A stretch of DNA of 64,000 bases from Comamonas testosteroni (GTDB taxonomy: Bacteria > Pseudomonadota > Gammaproteobacteria > Burkholderiales > Burkholderiaceae_C). The notes under the pieces are model-generated. The model had not been told where the DNA came from. It saw nothing but the letters and a program-made list of their open reading frames with translations, and made no database searches. Of the stretch, positions 17,525-26,397 are shown piece after piece (the first letter of the stretch is position 1; each line of letters starts with the position of its first letter). The stretch lies in assembly GCF_014076415.1 (NCBI RefSeq), contig NZ_CP043568.1:1178001-1242000 (forward strand). Reading direction: 5' to 3'. Both the position numbers and the translations under genes were made by a program.

Positions 17525-18565
17525 ATGCGAATCAATCACTTACAACTAAGCTCGGCACAGGTGAAACACATTATAGAGGGCAAACCGGCACAGGACCGGT
17601 CCCAGAATACGGCCACGGCCTCGGTACGGCTGATCGAGGTCGATGAAGACTCCGCCGGACAGCGACTCGACAACTTTCTCATGCGCCACCTCAAGGGGGT
17701 GCCCAAGACCCATGTCTACCGCATCATCCGCAGTGGTGAAGTACGGATCAACAAGGGACGCGTGAGTGCCGAGACCCGGGTTCAGCCTGGCGATGTGGTG
17801 CGTCTTCCTCCGGTCCGGATCTCCGACAAGGTGGCTGAAAAAGCAGAACGCCCGGCGCCGGCTAAGGACTTTCCCGCCCTGTTGGATGACGAACACATGC
17901 TTGCGTTGTCCAAGCCTGCCGGCGTGGCCGTGCATGGAGGCTCGGGCGTGAGCTTTGGCGTCATCGAGCAACTGCGCCAGGCGCGTCCCGATGCCAAGTT
18001 CCTCGAGCTGGTGCACCGGCTGGATCGCGAAACCTCGGGCATTTTGCTGGTCGCAAAAAAGCGCTCCGCACTCATCAATCTGCAGGACCAGTTTCGCGAA
18101 CGCGAGACCGGCAAGACCTATCTGGCACTGGTGCAGGGGGCCTGGCCGGCCAACAAGAAGGTCATTGACCTGCCACTGCACAAGTATCTGCAGGCGGACG
18201 GCGAGCGTCGCGTGCGTGTGACCACGGCCGATGACCCGGACGGAATGCGATCCATCACCCTGGTCAAGGTCAGAAAGCTGATCGAGCCGCGCCCTCTGCA
18301 GGGACTGCCTGCCATGAGCCTGCTGGAGGTGACCATCAAGACGGGCCGCACCCACCAGATTCGCGTGCATCTGTCGTCTCAGGGGCATCCCATCGTGGGC
18401 GATGACAAATATGGTGATTTTGATCTCAACCGTCGTGTGCAAAAGCAGGGCCTCAAACGCATGTTTCTGCACGCCTGGCGGCTACAGTTCAATCATCCCG
18501 CCAGTGGCGAGCGTGTCGAGCTGCGCGCCGAGCTGCCGCCGGAGCTGGCGGATTTTGTGAACTGA
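17525..18565 (+). CDS. rluC: 23S rRNA pseudouridine synthase, RluC/RluD family
   Basis: The ATG at 17525 gives 346 residues; a TTG six codons upstream is possible but less likely. The N-terminal S4 RNA-binding domain is at about 40-105 (AGQRLDNFLMRHLKGVPKTH, RINKGRVSAETRVQPGDVV). The catalytic domain has the RluA-family motif HRLDRETSG at 164-172 with D167 as nucleophile, followed by GRTHQIRVHLSSQGHPIVGD. RluC modifies U955, U2504 and U2580 of 23S rRNA. Its place divergent to rne matches E. coli, where rluC adjoins rne, and supports RluC rather than RluD. It heads a plus-strand run with the HAD, Rieske and S49 peptidase genes. Confidence 0.9.
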   Translation: MRINHLQLSSAQVKHIIEGKPAQDRSQNTATASVRLIEVDEDSAGQRLDNFLMRHLKGVPKTHVYRIIRSGEVRINKGRVSAETRVQPGDVVRLPPVRISDKVAEKAERPAPAKDFPALLDDEHMLALSKPAGVAVHGGSGVSFGVIEQLRQARPDAKFLELVHRLDRETSGILLVAKKRSALINLQDQFRERETGKTYLALVQGAWPANKKVIDLPLHKYLQADGERRVRVTTADDPDGMRSITLVKVRKLIEPRPLQGLPAMSLLEVTIKTGRTHQIRVHLSSQGHPIVGDDKYGDFDLNRRVQKQGLKRMFLHAWRLQFNHPASGERVELRAELPPELADFVN

Positions 18566-18574
18566 CTAGGCTTC

Positions 18575-19258
18575 ATGACTACTGAAAACCATAGCGCCCG
18601 GCGACCACGCCGCTTCGATCTGATTGCATTCGACTGGGACGGGACCGTGGCGGATTCCACGGCCATCATCAGTCGCAGCATCCAGGAGGCAGTGCGTGAT
18701 GTGGGGGGCATCGTGCCCAGCGACGAGCAGGCTGCCTATGTGATCGGCATGGCGCTGATGCCGGCACTGGCGCGCGCGGCTCCCGATGTGCCACCCGAAA
18801 AATACCCGGAGCTGGCCAATCGCTATCGCTTCCACTTCTTCAAGCATCAGGACGATATCTGCGTGTTTGACGGCATCCTGCCGTTGCTTGCCGAGCTGCG
18901 CGAGCGGGGGCACTGGCTGACCGTGGCCACCGGCAAGAGCCGCATGGGACTCAACCACGCGCTGCAGGACCCGCAGCTCAAGGGATTGTTCGACGGTTCG
19001 CGCACGGCCGACGAGACCGCCGGCAAGCCCAGTCCGCTGATGCTGCACGAGCTGATGGCCGAATTCGGTGTGGATCCCGAGCGAACACTGATGATTGGCG
19101 ACACCACGCACGATCTGCAGATGGCGCAGAATGCCGGCTGTGCCTGTGTGGGGGTGTCCTATGGTGCCCATGCACCCGACGGCTTTGCCCAGTTCGATCC
19201 GCTGTTCGTGGCCGATTCCGCGGCGCAGTTGCGGGCCTGGCTGTTGGCCAACGCGTGA
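18575..19258 (+). CDS. HAD family hydrolase, phosphoglycolate phosphatase-like
   Basis: A 227-residue protein with the HAD motifs in order: motif I FDWDGTVADS (nucleophile D20, acid/base D22), motif II VATGKSR, a Lys in AGKPSPLML, and motif III MIGDTTHDLQMAQNAGC. The cap lies between about residues 30 and 95. It begins 9 bases after the rluC stop and its TGA overlaps the next gene's GTG. It resembles Gph/YjjG-type small-molecule phosphatases. The real substrate cannot be assigned, and the placement after rluC is a common betaproteobacterial arrangement. Confidence 0.9.
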   Translation: MTTENHSARRPRRFDLIAFDWDGTVADSTAIISRSIQEAVRDVGGIVPSDEQAAYVIGMALMPALARAAPDVPPEKYPELANRYRFHFFKHQDDICVFDGILPLLAELRERGHWLTVATGKSRMGLNHALQDPQLKGLFDGSRTADETAGKPSPLMLHELMAEFGVDPERTLMIGDTTHDLQMAQNAGCACVGVSYGAHAPDGFAQFDPLFVADSAAQLRAWLLANA

Positions 19259-19632
19259 AGCCAGATATGACAGATGCCGTGGAGCTGTGCGCCAGTGCCG
19301 ATCTGGTCGACGGCGGCCGGGCGGTGAGCTTTGATGTGCTGTATGCCGGTCAGAGCAACCGCGCTTTTGCGATTCGCTACCAGGGGCAGGTCTATGCCTA
19401 TCTGAATCGCTGCAGCCATATTCCCATGGAAATGGACTACCAGGAAGGTCAGTTTTTTGACGATTCCGGTCGCTGGCTGTTGTGTTCTACCCACGCAGCG
19501 GCCTACGAACCTGACAGCGGTGCCTGTGCAGGCGGTCCTTGCCGTGGCGGGCTGGTAAAAATCGCCTTGAGCGAAAGCGATGGCGTGGTGCGCTGGCATA
19601 CTGGGCCACAACTGAAACCTCCAGAGTTTTGA
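19255..19632 (+). CDS. Rieske [2Fe-2S] domain protein
   Basis: A 125-residue single-domain protein from the GTG at 19255, which gives a 4-base GTGA overlap with the HAD stop; an ATG at 19267 is an alternative. The cluster ligands are CSH (in YLNRCSHIPMEMD) and CSTH (in WLLCSTHAAAYEP). There is no membrane segment and no oxygenase catalytic domain. It therefore looks like a soluble ferredoxin-like electron carrier or a small regulatory redox protein. It is translationally coupled to the phosphatase and lies 1 base from the S49 peptidase gene. Redox partner unknown. Confidence 0.9.
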   Translation: MKPDMTDAVELCASADLVDGGRAVSFDVLYAGQSNRAFAIRYQGQVYAYLNRCSHIPMEMDYQEGQFFDDSGRWLLCSTHAAAYEPDSGACAGGPCRGGLVKIALSESDGVVRWHTGPQLKPPEF

Positions 19633-19633
19633 G

Positions 19634-20686
19634 ATGAGTTCCCCAAACACCCCTGACAACCATGACTCCCAGCCGCATGTGACGCCGGGCGCGGACCTGT
19701 GGTCCAAGGCTTCTGCCGCATCCGCAGAGGCGCCCGCCGCAGCCAAGGCCTCCGGGAATGGGGGCTGGGAGCGCGATGTGCTGGAAAAGCTGGTATTCGC
19801 TTCCATCAAGGAACAGCGAGCAGCACGGCGTTGGCGCTTTTTCAGCCGTCTGCTGTGGTCCGTGGTGGTGTTGCTGGTGCTGTGGGCAGTGTTCTTCAAG
19901 GATACGGCCACCAAGACCAGCACCTCGCCCCATACCGCAGTGGTGGAGATCAAGGGCGAGATCGCCTCGGGAGCGGACGCCAGTGCCGAGTTCGTGGTGG
20001 CCGCCATGCGCAGCGCCTTTGAGGATTCGGGTTCGCGCGCCGTGGTGCTGCTGATCAACTCGCCCGGCGGCAGCCCCGTGCAGGCAGGCATCATCAACGA
20101 CGAGATGACGCGTCTCAAGGCCAAGTACAACAAGCCTCTGTATGCGGTGGTCGAAGAGTCCTGCGCCTCGGCGGCCTACTACATCGCGGCGGCGGCCGAC
20201 GAGATTTTTGTCGACAAGGCCAGCATCGTGGGCAGCATCGGCGTGCTCATGGACGGCTTCGGCTTCACGGGGGTGATGGACAAGGTGGGTGTTGAACGCC
20301 GTCTGCTGACGGCTGGCGAGAACAAGGGCTTTCTCGATCCGTTCAGCCCCATGTCGGCGCAGCAGAAGGAATTTGCGCTGCAGATGCTGGAGCAGATTCA
20401 CCAGCAGTTCATCGGCGTGGTCAAGGCCGGCCGCGGTGACCGTCTGCATGAAACTCCCGAAATGTTCAGCGGACTGTTCTGGACCGGCCAGCAGGCCGTG
20501 GAGCTGGGTCTGGCCGACAAGCTGGGCAGCCTCGACTTTGTGGCACGTGAAGTGGTCAAGGCCGAGGAAGTCATTGACTACACCCGTCGGGACAATGTGG
20601 CCGAACGTCTGGCCAAGCGATTTGGTGCCGCCATTGGCGAGGGATCGGTAAAAGCCATGCGCGGGCTGGTGCCCAGCATTCGCTGA
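19634..20686 (+). CDS. sppA: S49 family signal peptide peptidase (SppA-like)
   Basis: A 350-residue protein. An Ala-rich cytoplasmic N-terminus of about 65 residues precedes one membrane segment at about 72-88 (LLWSVVVLLVLWAVFF). The peptidase domain follows, with oxyanion region NSPGGSPVQAG, nucleophile S179 in EESCASAAYYIAAAADEI and general-base K231 in TAGENKGFLDPFSPM. This is the short one-domain SppA form that breaks down cleaved signal peptides at the inner membrane. It closes the rluC-HAD-Rieske run and is followed by a strong terminator. Gene symbol by family. Confidence 0.9.
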   Translation: MSSPNTPDNHDSQPHVTPGADLWSKASAASAEAPAAAKASGNGGWERDVLEKLVFASIKEQRAARRWRFFSRLLWSVVVLLVLWAVFFKDTATKTSTSPHTAVVEIKGEIASGADASAEFVVAAMRSAFEDSGSRAVVLLINSPGGSPVQAGIINDEMTRLKAKYNKPLYAVVEESCASAAYYIAAAADEIFVDKASIVGSIGVLMDGFGFTGVMDKVGVERRLLTAGENKGFLDPFSPMSAQQKEFALQMLEQIHQQFIGVVKAGRGDRLHETPEMFSGLFWTGQQAVELGLADKLGSLDFVAREVVKAEEVIDYTRRDNVAERLAKRFGAAIGEGSVKAMRGLVPSIR

Positions 20687-20716
20687 TCGCGCATCAGAGA
20701 GGTGCCAACCATTTCT

Positions 20717-20743
20717 GGATAAGCGTCGGTAGCTATCAAAAAA
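20717..20743. repeat. Intergenic palindromic repeat, copy 2 (half)
   Basis: Carries GGATAAGCGTCGGTAGCTAT followed by CAAAAAA, nearly the same as the right half of the copy at 40254-40305. It runs directly into the terminator. Confidence 0.5.
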
Positions 20744-20771
20744 GCCTGCGGTTTGGCTGCAGGCTTTTTTG
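20742..20771. terminator. Bidirectional terminator between sppA and the methyltransferase gene
   Basis: AAGCCTGC (20742-20749) pairs with GCAGGCTT (20759-20766), followed by a T-run on the plus strand. On the minus strand the stem is followed by the complement of the A-run at 20738-20743. It serves the convergent genes on both sides. Confidence 0.85.
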
Positions 20772-20782
20772 TTTCTTGGCGC

Positions 20783-21571
20783 TCAACGGCCTATGGCAAA
20801 CACCACCGGCGTGCGATTGTCGGGTGGTGCATTGCGCTGGCGCCATTCGCGCACCAGATGGCTTTCAATGCGCGCTGTCTCCAGCGTCAATCCGCTGGCC
20901 AGAGCCAGCCTGGTATTGGGCTGCAAGGTTTGCAGCAGCGCCTGCCAAAGGGCTGCGTTGCGGTACGGCGTCTCGATGAACTGCTGGGTCTGGCCATGGC
21001 GCAGGGCCAGGCTCTCCAGTTCCTTGATGCGGGCCGTGCGCTCGGTGCCATCCTGAGGTACATAGCCGACAAAGGCGAAATTTTGGCCGTTGAGGCCGCT
21101 GGCCGCCAGGCCCAGCAGCAGCGAGACTGGTCCCGTCAGCGGCACGACACGAATGCCCAGATCATGGGCGGCACGCACGATGGAGCTGCCGGGGTCGGCC
21201 ACGGCGGGCATGCCCGCCTCGCTGATCAAACCCATGTCCTGCCCGGCCAGTGCCGGTGCCAGCAGGGGTTTGGGGTCGAAGACGGCGCCGCCCTTGTTGC
21301 CATGGTCGCCTTTTTTGTGGGCTTCGCGTGGCAACTCGGCAATGTTCTGGGACTGCAGCGGAGCAGCGAGCGGGAACAAGGCGTCGATGCGCTTGAGATA
21401 GGCGCGTGCCGTCTTGGCGTTTTCGCTGATCCAGTGAGTCAGAGAGGCGGCACGGCGCAGCGTGCCTTCGGGCAGCACCTCGGTCAAAGCAGTCTGGCTT
21501 TCGCAGCCGAAATCGAGTGGGGCGGGCACCAGATAAAGGGTGCCCGCTTTGCTTCTTGATGTTTCGCTCAT
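20783..21571 (-). CDS. SAM-dependent methyltransferase of the tetrapyrrole methylase superfamily (RsmI-related)
   Basis: A 262-residue protein. It begins GTLYLVPAPLDFG, the usual first strand of the superfamily (LYVVPTPIGN in RsmI). Cofactor and substrate loops are seen in MGLISEAGMPAVADPGSSIV and VPLTGPVSLLLGLAASGLNG, then FVGYVPQDGTERTARIKELE and FIETPYRNAALWQALL. RsmI 2'-O-methylates C1402 of 16S rRNA. This protein belongs to a sister group lacking the RsmI C-terminal extension, so its target is uncertain. It overlaps the Maf gene by 4 bases, which suggests co-translation. Confidence 0.85.
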   Translation of the reverse strand: MSETSRSKAGTLYLVPAPLDFGCESQTALTEVLPEGTLRRAASLTHWISENAKTARAYLKRIDALFPLAAPLQSQNIAELPREAHKKGDHGNKGGAVFDPKPLLAPALAGQDMGLISEAGMPAVADPGSSIVRAAHDLGIRVVPLTGPVSLLLGLAASGLNGQNFAFVGYVPQDGTERTARIKELESLALRHGQTQQFIETPYRNAALWQALLQTLQPNTRLALASGLTLETARIESHLVREWRQRNAPPDNRTPVVFAIGR

Positions 21572-22176
21572 GGCAGAACCACTCCTGCGGCACGCAGCAA
21601 CTGGCAGGTGCGGATCAGCGGCAGACCTATCAGTGCCGTGGGGTCGTCGCTGACGATGGCGTCCAGCAGGGCGATGCCCAGGCCTTCGCTCTTGGCCGAG
21701 CCTGCGCAGTCATAGGGCTGCTCGGCGCGCAGATAGCGCTCGATCTCGAGGTCGTTCAGTTCGCGAAAGCGCACTTGTACCGTGACCACGCTGGATTCCG
21801 TGAAGCCGGTTTCGGCACAGCTCACGCAGACGCCGGTGTGGAAATTCATCTGGCGACCGCTCATCTGGCGCAGCTGTTCGGTGGCGCGCTCATGGCTGCC
21901 GGGCTTGGACAGGGGCTGGCCATCGAGCTCGGGCACCTGGTCGGAGCCGATCACGATGGCGTCGGGGTGCAGTTGGGCCACGGCCTGCGCCTTGGCTACG
22001 GCCAGGCGCAGACTCAGCCCGTGGGGTGTTTCGCCGCTGAGCGGGGTTTCATCCACTTCCGGAGACACCGTCTCGAATGGCAGTTGCAGGCGGCTGAGCA
22101 GCTCACGACGGTAGCGCGAGGTGGAGCCAAGAATCAATGGACGCTCAAGTCGTCCGGCAATCAATAAGTCGGGCAT
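21568..22176 (-). CDS. Maf family nucleoside triphosphate pyrophosphatase (YceF-like)
   Basis: A 202-residue protein with the Maf signature LGSTSRYRRELLSRL near residue 16, EVDETP, the catalytic-loop block IVIGSDQVPELDGQPLSKPG and YDCAGSAKSEGLG. YceF-type Maf proteins hydrolyse 7-methyl-GTP and related modified nucleotides. The first ten residues (MPDLLIAGRL) are slightly longer than usual. It is divergent from yceD with only 25 bases between the starts, a pairing that fits the YceF/YceD neighbourhood seen in many proteobacteria. Confidence 0.92.
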   Translation of the reverse strand: MPDLLIAGRLERPLILGSTSRYRRELLSRLQLPFETVSPEVDETPLSGETPHGLSLRLAVAKAQAVAQLHPDAIVIGSDQVPELDGQPLSKPGSHERATEQLRQMSGRQMNFHTGVCVSCAETGFTESSVVTVQVRFRELNDLEIERYLRAEQPYDCAGSAKSEGLGIALLDAIVSDDPTALIGLPLIRTCQLLRAAGVVLP

Positions 22177-22201
22177 TGCGGGATTCTCTTACACTGGCTG
22201 C

Positions 22202-22756
22202 ATGAGCAAGGATTTTTCTGCGACCCGGCTGGATGTGCGTGCTTTCGCGCAGGCTGAAGGTCATCTGCATGGTCAGGCACCATTGTCGGACTTCAAGCGT
22301 CTGGCGGCCGATGCGCTGGCGATTACCGGCGAGCAGCCCCTGGTGCGCTGGGAAGCCGAAGGCGAGCTGGTGGAGCAAAAAGGCGGCAGCGGCCATGTGT
22401 GGCTGCACCTGAGCGCCGAGGTGGCTTTGCCGCTGACCTGCCAGCGCTGCCTGACCGAGGCCGATATTCCCCTTTACGTGGATCGGTCATTTCGCTTCGT
22501 TCCGGACGAAGCGACGGCAGAACTGGAAGATGACGACAGCGATGAGGATGTGCTGGCATTGAGCAGCGAGTTCAATCTGCTGGAGTTGATCGAGGACGAG
22601 CTGCTGATGGAAGTGCCTGTAGTGCCTCGCCATGAGGTCTGCCCGGTACCCGTCAAGCTGGAGGTCAGCGACGACGCCTTCGAGCAGGTCAATGAGCAAA
22701 AGGAAAACCCTTTTGCCGTGCTGCAATCTCTCAATGTAGGCAAGTCTGCCGACTGA
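22202..22756 (+). CDS. yceD: YceD family protein (DUF177), 23S rRNA accumulation
   Basis: From the ATG at 22202, 184 residues. The family shows a metal-binding-like CxxC, here LPLTCQRCLTEADIPL, an acidic stretch (about 115-125), FNLLELIEDELLMEVPVVPRHEVCP and a C-terminal NPFAVLQSLN. DUF177 proteins are needed for normal 23S rRNA levels and are nearly always encoded next to rpmF, as here. The frame is open upstream to 22121, but that part overlaps the divergent maf gene and is unlikely to be translated. Confidence 0.9.
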   Translation: MSKDFSATRLDVRAFAQAEGHLHGQAPLSDFKRLAADALAITGEQPLVRWEAEGELVEQKGGSGHVWLHLSAEVALPLTCQRCLTEADIPLYVDRSFRFVPDEATAELEDDDSDEDVLALSSEFNLLELIEDELLMEVPVVPRHEVCPVPVKLEVSDDAFEQVNEQKENPFAVLQSLNVGKSAD

Positions 22757-22814
22757 TCCATCCCATGGCGCGGTGGGGATTTGATTTTGTATAGGCTGCG
22801 AAAAGCGTTTGCGC

Positions 22815-22820
22815 TATAAT
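22815..22820 (+). promoter_or_regulatory. Likely -10 box of the rpmF promoter
   Basis: TATAAT preceded by TTTGCGC. No good -35 is seen at 17 bases (TAGGCT near 22792), so recognition may be weak or use other contacts. It lies 172 bases before rpmF in the yceD-rpmF gap. Confidence 0.5.
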
Positions 22821-22991
22821 CGTGAGCTTCGCGCGAAACCCCCTCGTGTCTTTAATGGGCTGATCGCGTTTTTTTAGGACTTGCACAGACAAGGGCGCTC
22901 TCTAGATAGGTGCGTCAAAAGGCAGAGTTTTTTGCCCGGTCTTGCTGTGTGGGTCGTGTTACCAACCCTTTCAAGATACACAGGAGCCATC

Positions 22992-23174
22992 ATGGCTGTT
23001 CAGCAAAACAAGAAGTCTCCCTCCAAGCGCGGCATGCACCGTTCGCACAATGCACTGAATGTGCCTGGCATCGCTGTTGAAGCCACTACTGGTGAGACAC
23101 ACCTGCGCCATCACATCAGCCCCAACGGCGTGTACCGTGGCCGTCAAGTGCTGAAGAACAAGTCCGAAGCCTAA
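22992..23174 (+). CDS. rpmF: 50S ribosomal protein L32
   Basis: A 60-residue protein starting [20 protein letters not shown], the standard bacterial L32 N-terminus, and continuing with [20 protein letters not shown]. The ribosome binding site CAGGAG lies 6-11 bases upstream. It lacks the four-cysteine zinc form found in some L32 paralogues. It is followed by a strong terminator, so plsX and the fab genes probably depend partly on read-through or on their own promoter. Confidence 0.97.
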   Translation: MAVQQNKKSPSKRGMHRSHNALNVPGIAVEATTGETHLRHHISPNGVYRGRQVLKNKSEA

Positions 23175-23192
23175 GCGACGACTGCATTCGCA

Positions 23193-23235
23193 AAGCCTGT
23201 TGCTACATTTTTTGTAGCAACAGGCTTTTGTTTTT
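23193..23235 (+). terminator. Strong terminator after rpmF
   Basis: A perfect 15-bp stem, AAGCCTGTTGCTACA (23193-23207) with TGTAGCAACAGGCTT (23213-23227), and a T-rich tail. Confidence 0.9.
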
Positions 23236-23371
23236 ATGGAAGATATTTGCAAAACCTGTCATGGCGGGCCTTGCTGCAAAATCTCAGCGCCGGTTTTGCA
23301 AATAACTTCTGTTGCGGTCCTCGGATCCTTCAATTCATCATCCCAAGCCTAATTGGATTTGTCAGTCGCCC

Positions 23372-24412
23372 ATGATTAATTTGGCTGTTGACTGCATGGG
23401 GGGCGACCATGGCCCCCGCGTCACGCTGGTCGCGTGCCGTCAGTTTCTGAATTCACACCCCGATGCGCATCTGCTGCTTGTCGGCAAGGCCGAGGAGTTG
23501 GCCGGCTTCAAGCATGAGCGCGTGACCATCGTTCCCGCCACGGAAGTGGTGAGCATGGATGACCCTGTGGAAATAGCCCTGCGCAAGAAAAAGGATTCGT
23601 CCATGCGCGTGGCCGTACAGCAGGTCAAGAATGGTGCGGCTCAGGCTGCAGTGTCGGCGGGCAATACCGGGGCGCTGATGGCGATCTCGCGCTATCTGCT
23701 CAAGACGCTGGATGGTATTGACCGTCCTGCCATTGCCTTTGGTTTGCCCAACGCCAAGGGTAGCGACACCACCATGCTGGACCTGGGGGCCAATGTGGAC
23801 TGCACGGCGGAGCATCTGCTGCAGTTTGCGGTCATGGGCTCGGCCCTGGTGTCGGCGCTCAAGAACACGGAAGCACCCAGCGTCGGCCTGCTCAATATCG
23901 GTGAAGAGCTGATCAAGGGCAGCGAAGTCATCAAGCGTGCCGGCGAGCTGCTGCGCGCTGCAGGCGATGCGGGCAACCTCAACTTCTACGGCAATGTGGA
24001 AGGCAACGACACCTTCAAGGGTGTGGTGGACATTGTCGTGTGCGATGGTTTCGTTGGTAACGTCGCGCTCAAGACCACCGAGGGGGTTGCCTCGATGATC
24101 TCGGGGATTCTCAAGGAAGAGTTCAAGCGCAACATCTTCACCAAGATTGCTGCCATCATTGCCTATCCGGTGCTATCTGCGCTGATGAAGCGTGTTGATC
24201 ACCGTCGTTACAACGGTGCCGCGTTGCTGGGTCTGCGAGGGCTGGTCTTCAAAAGCCATGGCTCGGCCGATGCAATGGCATTCGAGCATGCTTTGAACCG
24301 CGCGTATGATGCGGCACGCAACAACCTGCTTGACCGTGTCCGCAGCCGTATTGCTGCTGCCGCACCATTGCTGCTGGCAGCACAGACGGAATCTGGAACT
24401 TCGGCGCCCTGA
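23372..24412 (+). CDS. plsX: Phosphate acyltransferase PlsX
   Basis: 346 residues from the ATG at 23372, with [19 protein letters not shown] at the N-terminus, [35 protein letters not shown] and [15 protein letters not shown]. PlsX turns acyl-ACP into acyl-phosphate for phosphatidic acid synthesis at the membrane surface. An upstream in-frame extension to 23312 has no family resemblance. It leads the lipid synthesis operon and ends 8 bases before fabH. Confidence 0.97.
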   Translation: MINLAVDCMGGDHGPRVTLVACRQFLNSHPDAHLLLVGKAEELAGFKHERVTIVPATEVVSMDDPVEIALRKKKDSSMRVAVQQVKNGAAQAAVSAGNTGALMAISRYLLKTLDGIDRPAIAFGLPNAKGSDTTMLDLGANVDCTAEHLLQFAVMGSALVSALKNTEAPSVGLLNIGEELIKGSEVIKRAGELLRAAGDAGNLNFYGNVEGNDTFKGVVDIVVCDGFVGNVALKTTEGVASMISGILKEEFKRNIFTKIAAIIAYPVLSALMKRVDHRRYNGAALLGLRGLVFKSHGSADAMAFEHALNRAYDAARNNLLDRVRSRIAAAAPLLLAAQTESGTSAP

Positions 24413-24420
24413 TAGAAGAC

Positions 24421-25401
24421 ATGAGACGCTACGCACGCATCATTGGCACCGGCAGTTACCTGCCGCCCCGCCGCCTGACCAATAACGACCTCGCAGCCGA
24501 GCTGGCTCAGCGCGGCCTGGAAACCTCGGACGAGTGGATCGTCGAGCGCACAGGCATTCGTGCTCGCCACTTTGCCGAGCCCGATGTGACCAGCAGCGAC
24601 CTGGCTCTGGAAGCCAGTCGCAAGGCTATCGAGGCTGCAGGCATAGAGGCTTCGGATATCGATCTGATCATTGTCGCCACGTCCACTCCGGACATGGTGT
24701 TTCCCTCGACGGCCGCCATCCTGCAGCACAAGCTGGGCATCAGCAACGGTTGCCCTGCCTTCGATGTGCAGGCGGTGTGCAGCGGTTTCGTCTATGCCCT
24801 GACGGTGGCCGATTCCATGATCCAGACCGGCGCTGCCAAGCGCGTGCTGGTGGTGGGCTCGGAAGTCTTCAGCCGCATCCTGGATTTCAATGACCGCACG
24901 ACCTGCGTGCTGTTCGGCGACGGCGCCGGCGCCGTGGTGCTGGAGGCGTCCGACGAGCCCGGCATTCTGTCCACCGAGCTGCACGCCGATGGCAGTCATG
25001 TCGGCATTCTCTGCGTGCCGGGCAATGTCTCCGGCGGCAATGTGCTGGGCGATCCCTTGCTCAAGATGGACGGTCAGGCCGTGTTCAAGCTGGCAGTGAG
25101 CGTGCTGGACAAGGCGGCTCGCTCCGCACTGGAAAAGGCAGGTCTGACGGATGCCGACATCGATTGGCTGATTCCGCATCAGGCCAATATTCGCATCATG
25201 CAAAGCACGGCGCGAAAGCTCAAGCTGTCCATGGACAAGGTGGTAGTGACCGTTGATCAGCATGGCAACACCTCGGCTGCGTCGATTCCCCTGGCGCTGG
25301 ACCATGGCGTGCGCAGCGGTCAGGTCAAAAAAGGCCAGACTGTGCTACTCGAAGGTGTGGGTGGTGGCTTCACCTGGGGTGCTGTGCTCCTCAAAATGTA
25401 G
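24421..25401 (+). CDS. fabH: 3-oxoacyl-ACP synthase III (KAS III)
   Basis: A 326-residue condensing enzyme. The catalytic triad is C120 ([12 protein letters not shown]), H253 ([11 protein letters not shown]) and N283 ([13 protein letters not shown]). [12 protein letters not shown] closes the protein. It condenses acetyl-CoA with malonyl-ACP to begin fatty acid chains. The start [20 protein letters not shown] fits family length. A repeat copy separates it from fabD. Confidence 0.97.
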   Translation: MRRYARIIGTGSYLPPRRLTNNDLAAELAQRGLETSDEWIVERTGIRARHFAEPDVTSSDLALEASRKAIEAAGIEASDIDLIIVATSTPDMVFPSTAAILQHKLGISNGCPAFDVQAVCSGFVYALTVADSMIQTGAAKRVLVVGSEVFSRILDFNDRTTCVLFGDGAGAVVLEASDEPGILSTELHADGSHVGILCVPGNVSGGNVLGDPLLKMDGQAVFKLAVSVLDKAARSALEKAGLTDADIDWLIPHQANIRIMQSTARKLKLSMDKVVVTVDQHGNTSAASIPLALDHGVRSGQVKKGQTVLLEGVGGGFTWGAVLLKM

Positions 25402-25440
25402 CTTTAAACGAAATATAGATAAGCGTTTCAGGCAATTTTT
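25399..25440. repeat. Intergenic palindromic repeat, copy 3
   Basis: TAGCTTTAAACG followed by ATAGATAAGCGTTTCAGGCA and a T-run, between fabH and fabD. It overlaps the fabH stop codon (TAG at 25399-25401), as copy 4 nearly does after pdxJ. Confidence 0.5.
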
Positions 25441-25452
25441 ATACTAAGAAAT

Positions 25453-26397
25453 ATGAAGAAGTTCGCATTTGTATTTCCTGGCCAGGGCTCTCAGTCCGTA
25501 GGCATGCTGGACGGCTGGGGTGACCATCCTGTCGTGGCCCAGACCGTGGCTGAGGCCTCCGAAGCTCTGGGTGAGGATGTGGGTCTGCTGATCAAGCAAG
25601 GCCCCAAGGAAGCGCTGGCGCTGACCACCAATACCCAGCCCGTGATGCTGGTGGCCGGTGTGGCGGCCTGGCGTGTCTGGCAGGCCGAAGGCGGTGCGCT
25701 GCCCGATACCGTGGCCGGTCACTCCCTGGGTGAATACTCCGCGCTGGTTGCGTCCGGCGTGCTGACGCTGGCTCAGGCCGCACCCCTGGTGCGTCTGCGT
25801 GCTGCTGCCATGCAGGATGCCGTGCCTGTGGGCACGGGCGGCATGGCGGCCGTGCTGGCGCTGGATGCCGAAAAGGTCAAGGCAGTCTGTGCCGAAGTGA
25901 CGGCCCAGCTGGGCGGCGCTGAAGTGGTGGAAGCCGTGAACTTCAACGACCCTGGTCAGACCGTGATTGCCGGCAGCAAGCTGGCCGTGGAAAAGGCCTG
26001 CGAAGCGGTCAAGGCGGCCGGTGCCAAGCGCGCCCTGCCTCTGCCGGTCTCCGCACCTTTCCACTCCAGCCTGATGAAGCCCGCTGCAGAAAAGCTCAAG
26101 GCCGCGCTGGCCGAGCTGACGCTGGCTGCACCCTCGATTCCCGTCATCAACAATATCGACGTCACCGTCCAGACGGACGCTGATGCGATTCGCGATGCCC
26201 TGTATCGTCAGGCCTTTGGTCCGGTGCGCTGGGTGGAGTGCGTGCAGGCCATCAAGGCACGCGGCGTGACCCATATCGTGGAGTGTGGACCCGGCAAGGT
26301 GCTGGCCGGCATGGTCAAGCGTATTGACGCCGACCTGACGGGTGTTCCCCTGTTTGATGCAGCCACCCTGGCTGACGTGAAAGAATTGCTCGCATGA
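25453..26397 (+). CDS. fabD: Malonyl-CoA:ACP transacylase
   Basis: 314 residues. The alpha/beta-hydrolase-like active site has S91 in VAGHSLGEYSALVA and H204 in VSAPFHSSLMKP. The N-terminus MKKFAFVFPGQGSQSVGML and the stretch FNDPGQTVIAG are diagnostic. It loads malonate on ACP for FabH and FabF. Its stop overlaps fabG by 4 bases. Confidence 0.97.
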   Translation: MKKFAFVFPGQGSQSVGMLDGWGDHPVVAQTVAEASEALGEDVGLLIKQGPKEALALTTNTQPVMLVAGVAAWRVWQAEGGALPDTVAGHSLGEYSALVASGVLTLAQAAPLVRLRAAAMQDAVPVGTGGMAAVLALDAEKVKAVCAEVTAQLGGAEVVEAVNFNDPGQTVIAGSKLAVEKACEAVKAAGAKRALPLPVSAPFHSSLMKPAAEKLKAALAELTLAAPSIPVINNIDVTVQTDADAIRDALYRQAFGPVRWVECVQAIKARGVTHIVECGPGKVLAGMVKRIDADLTGVPLFDAATLADVKELLA

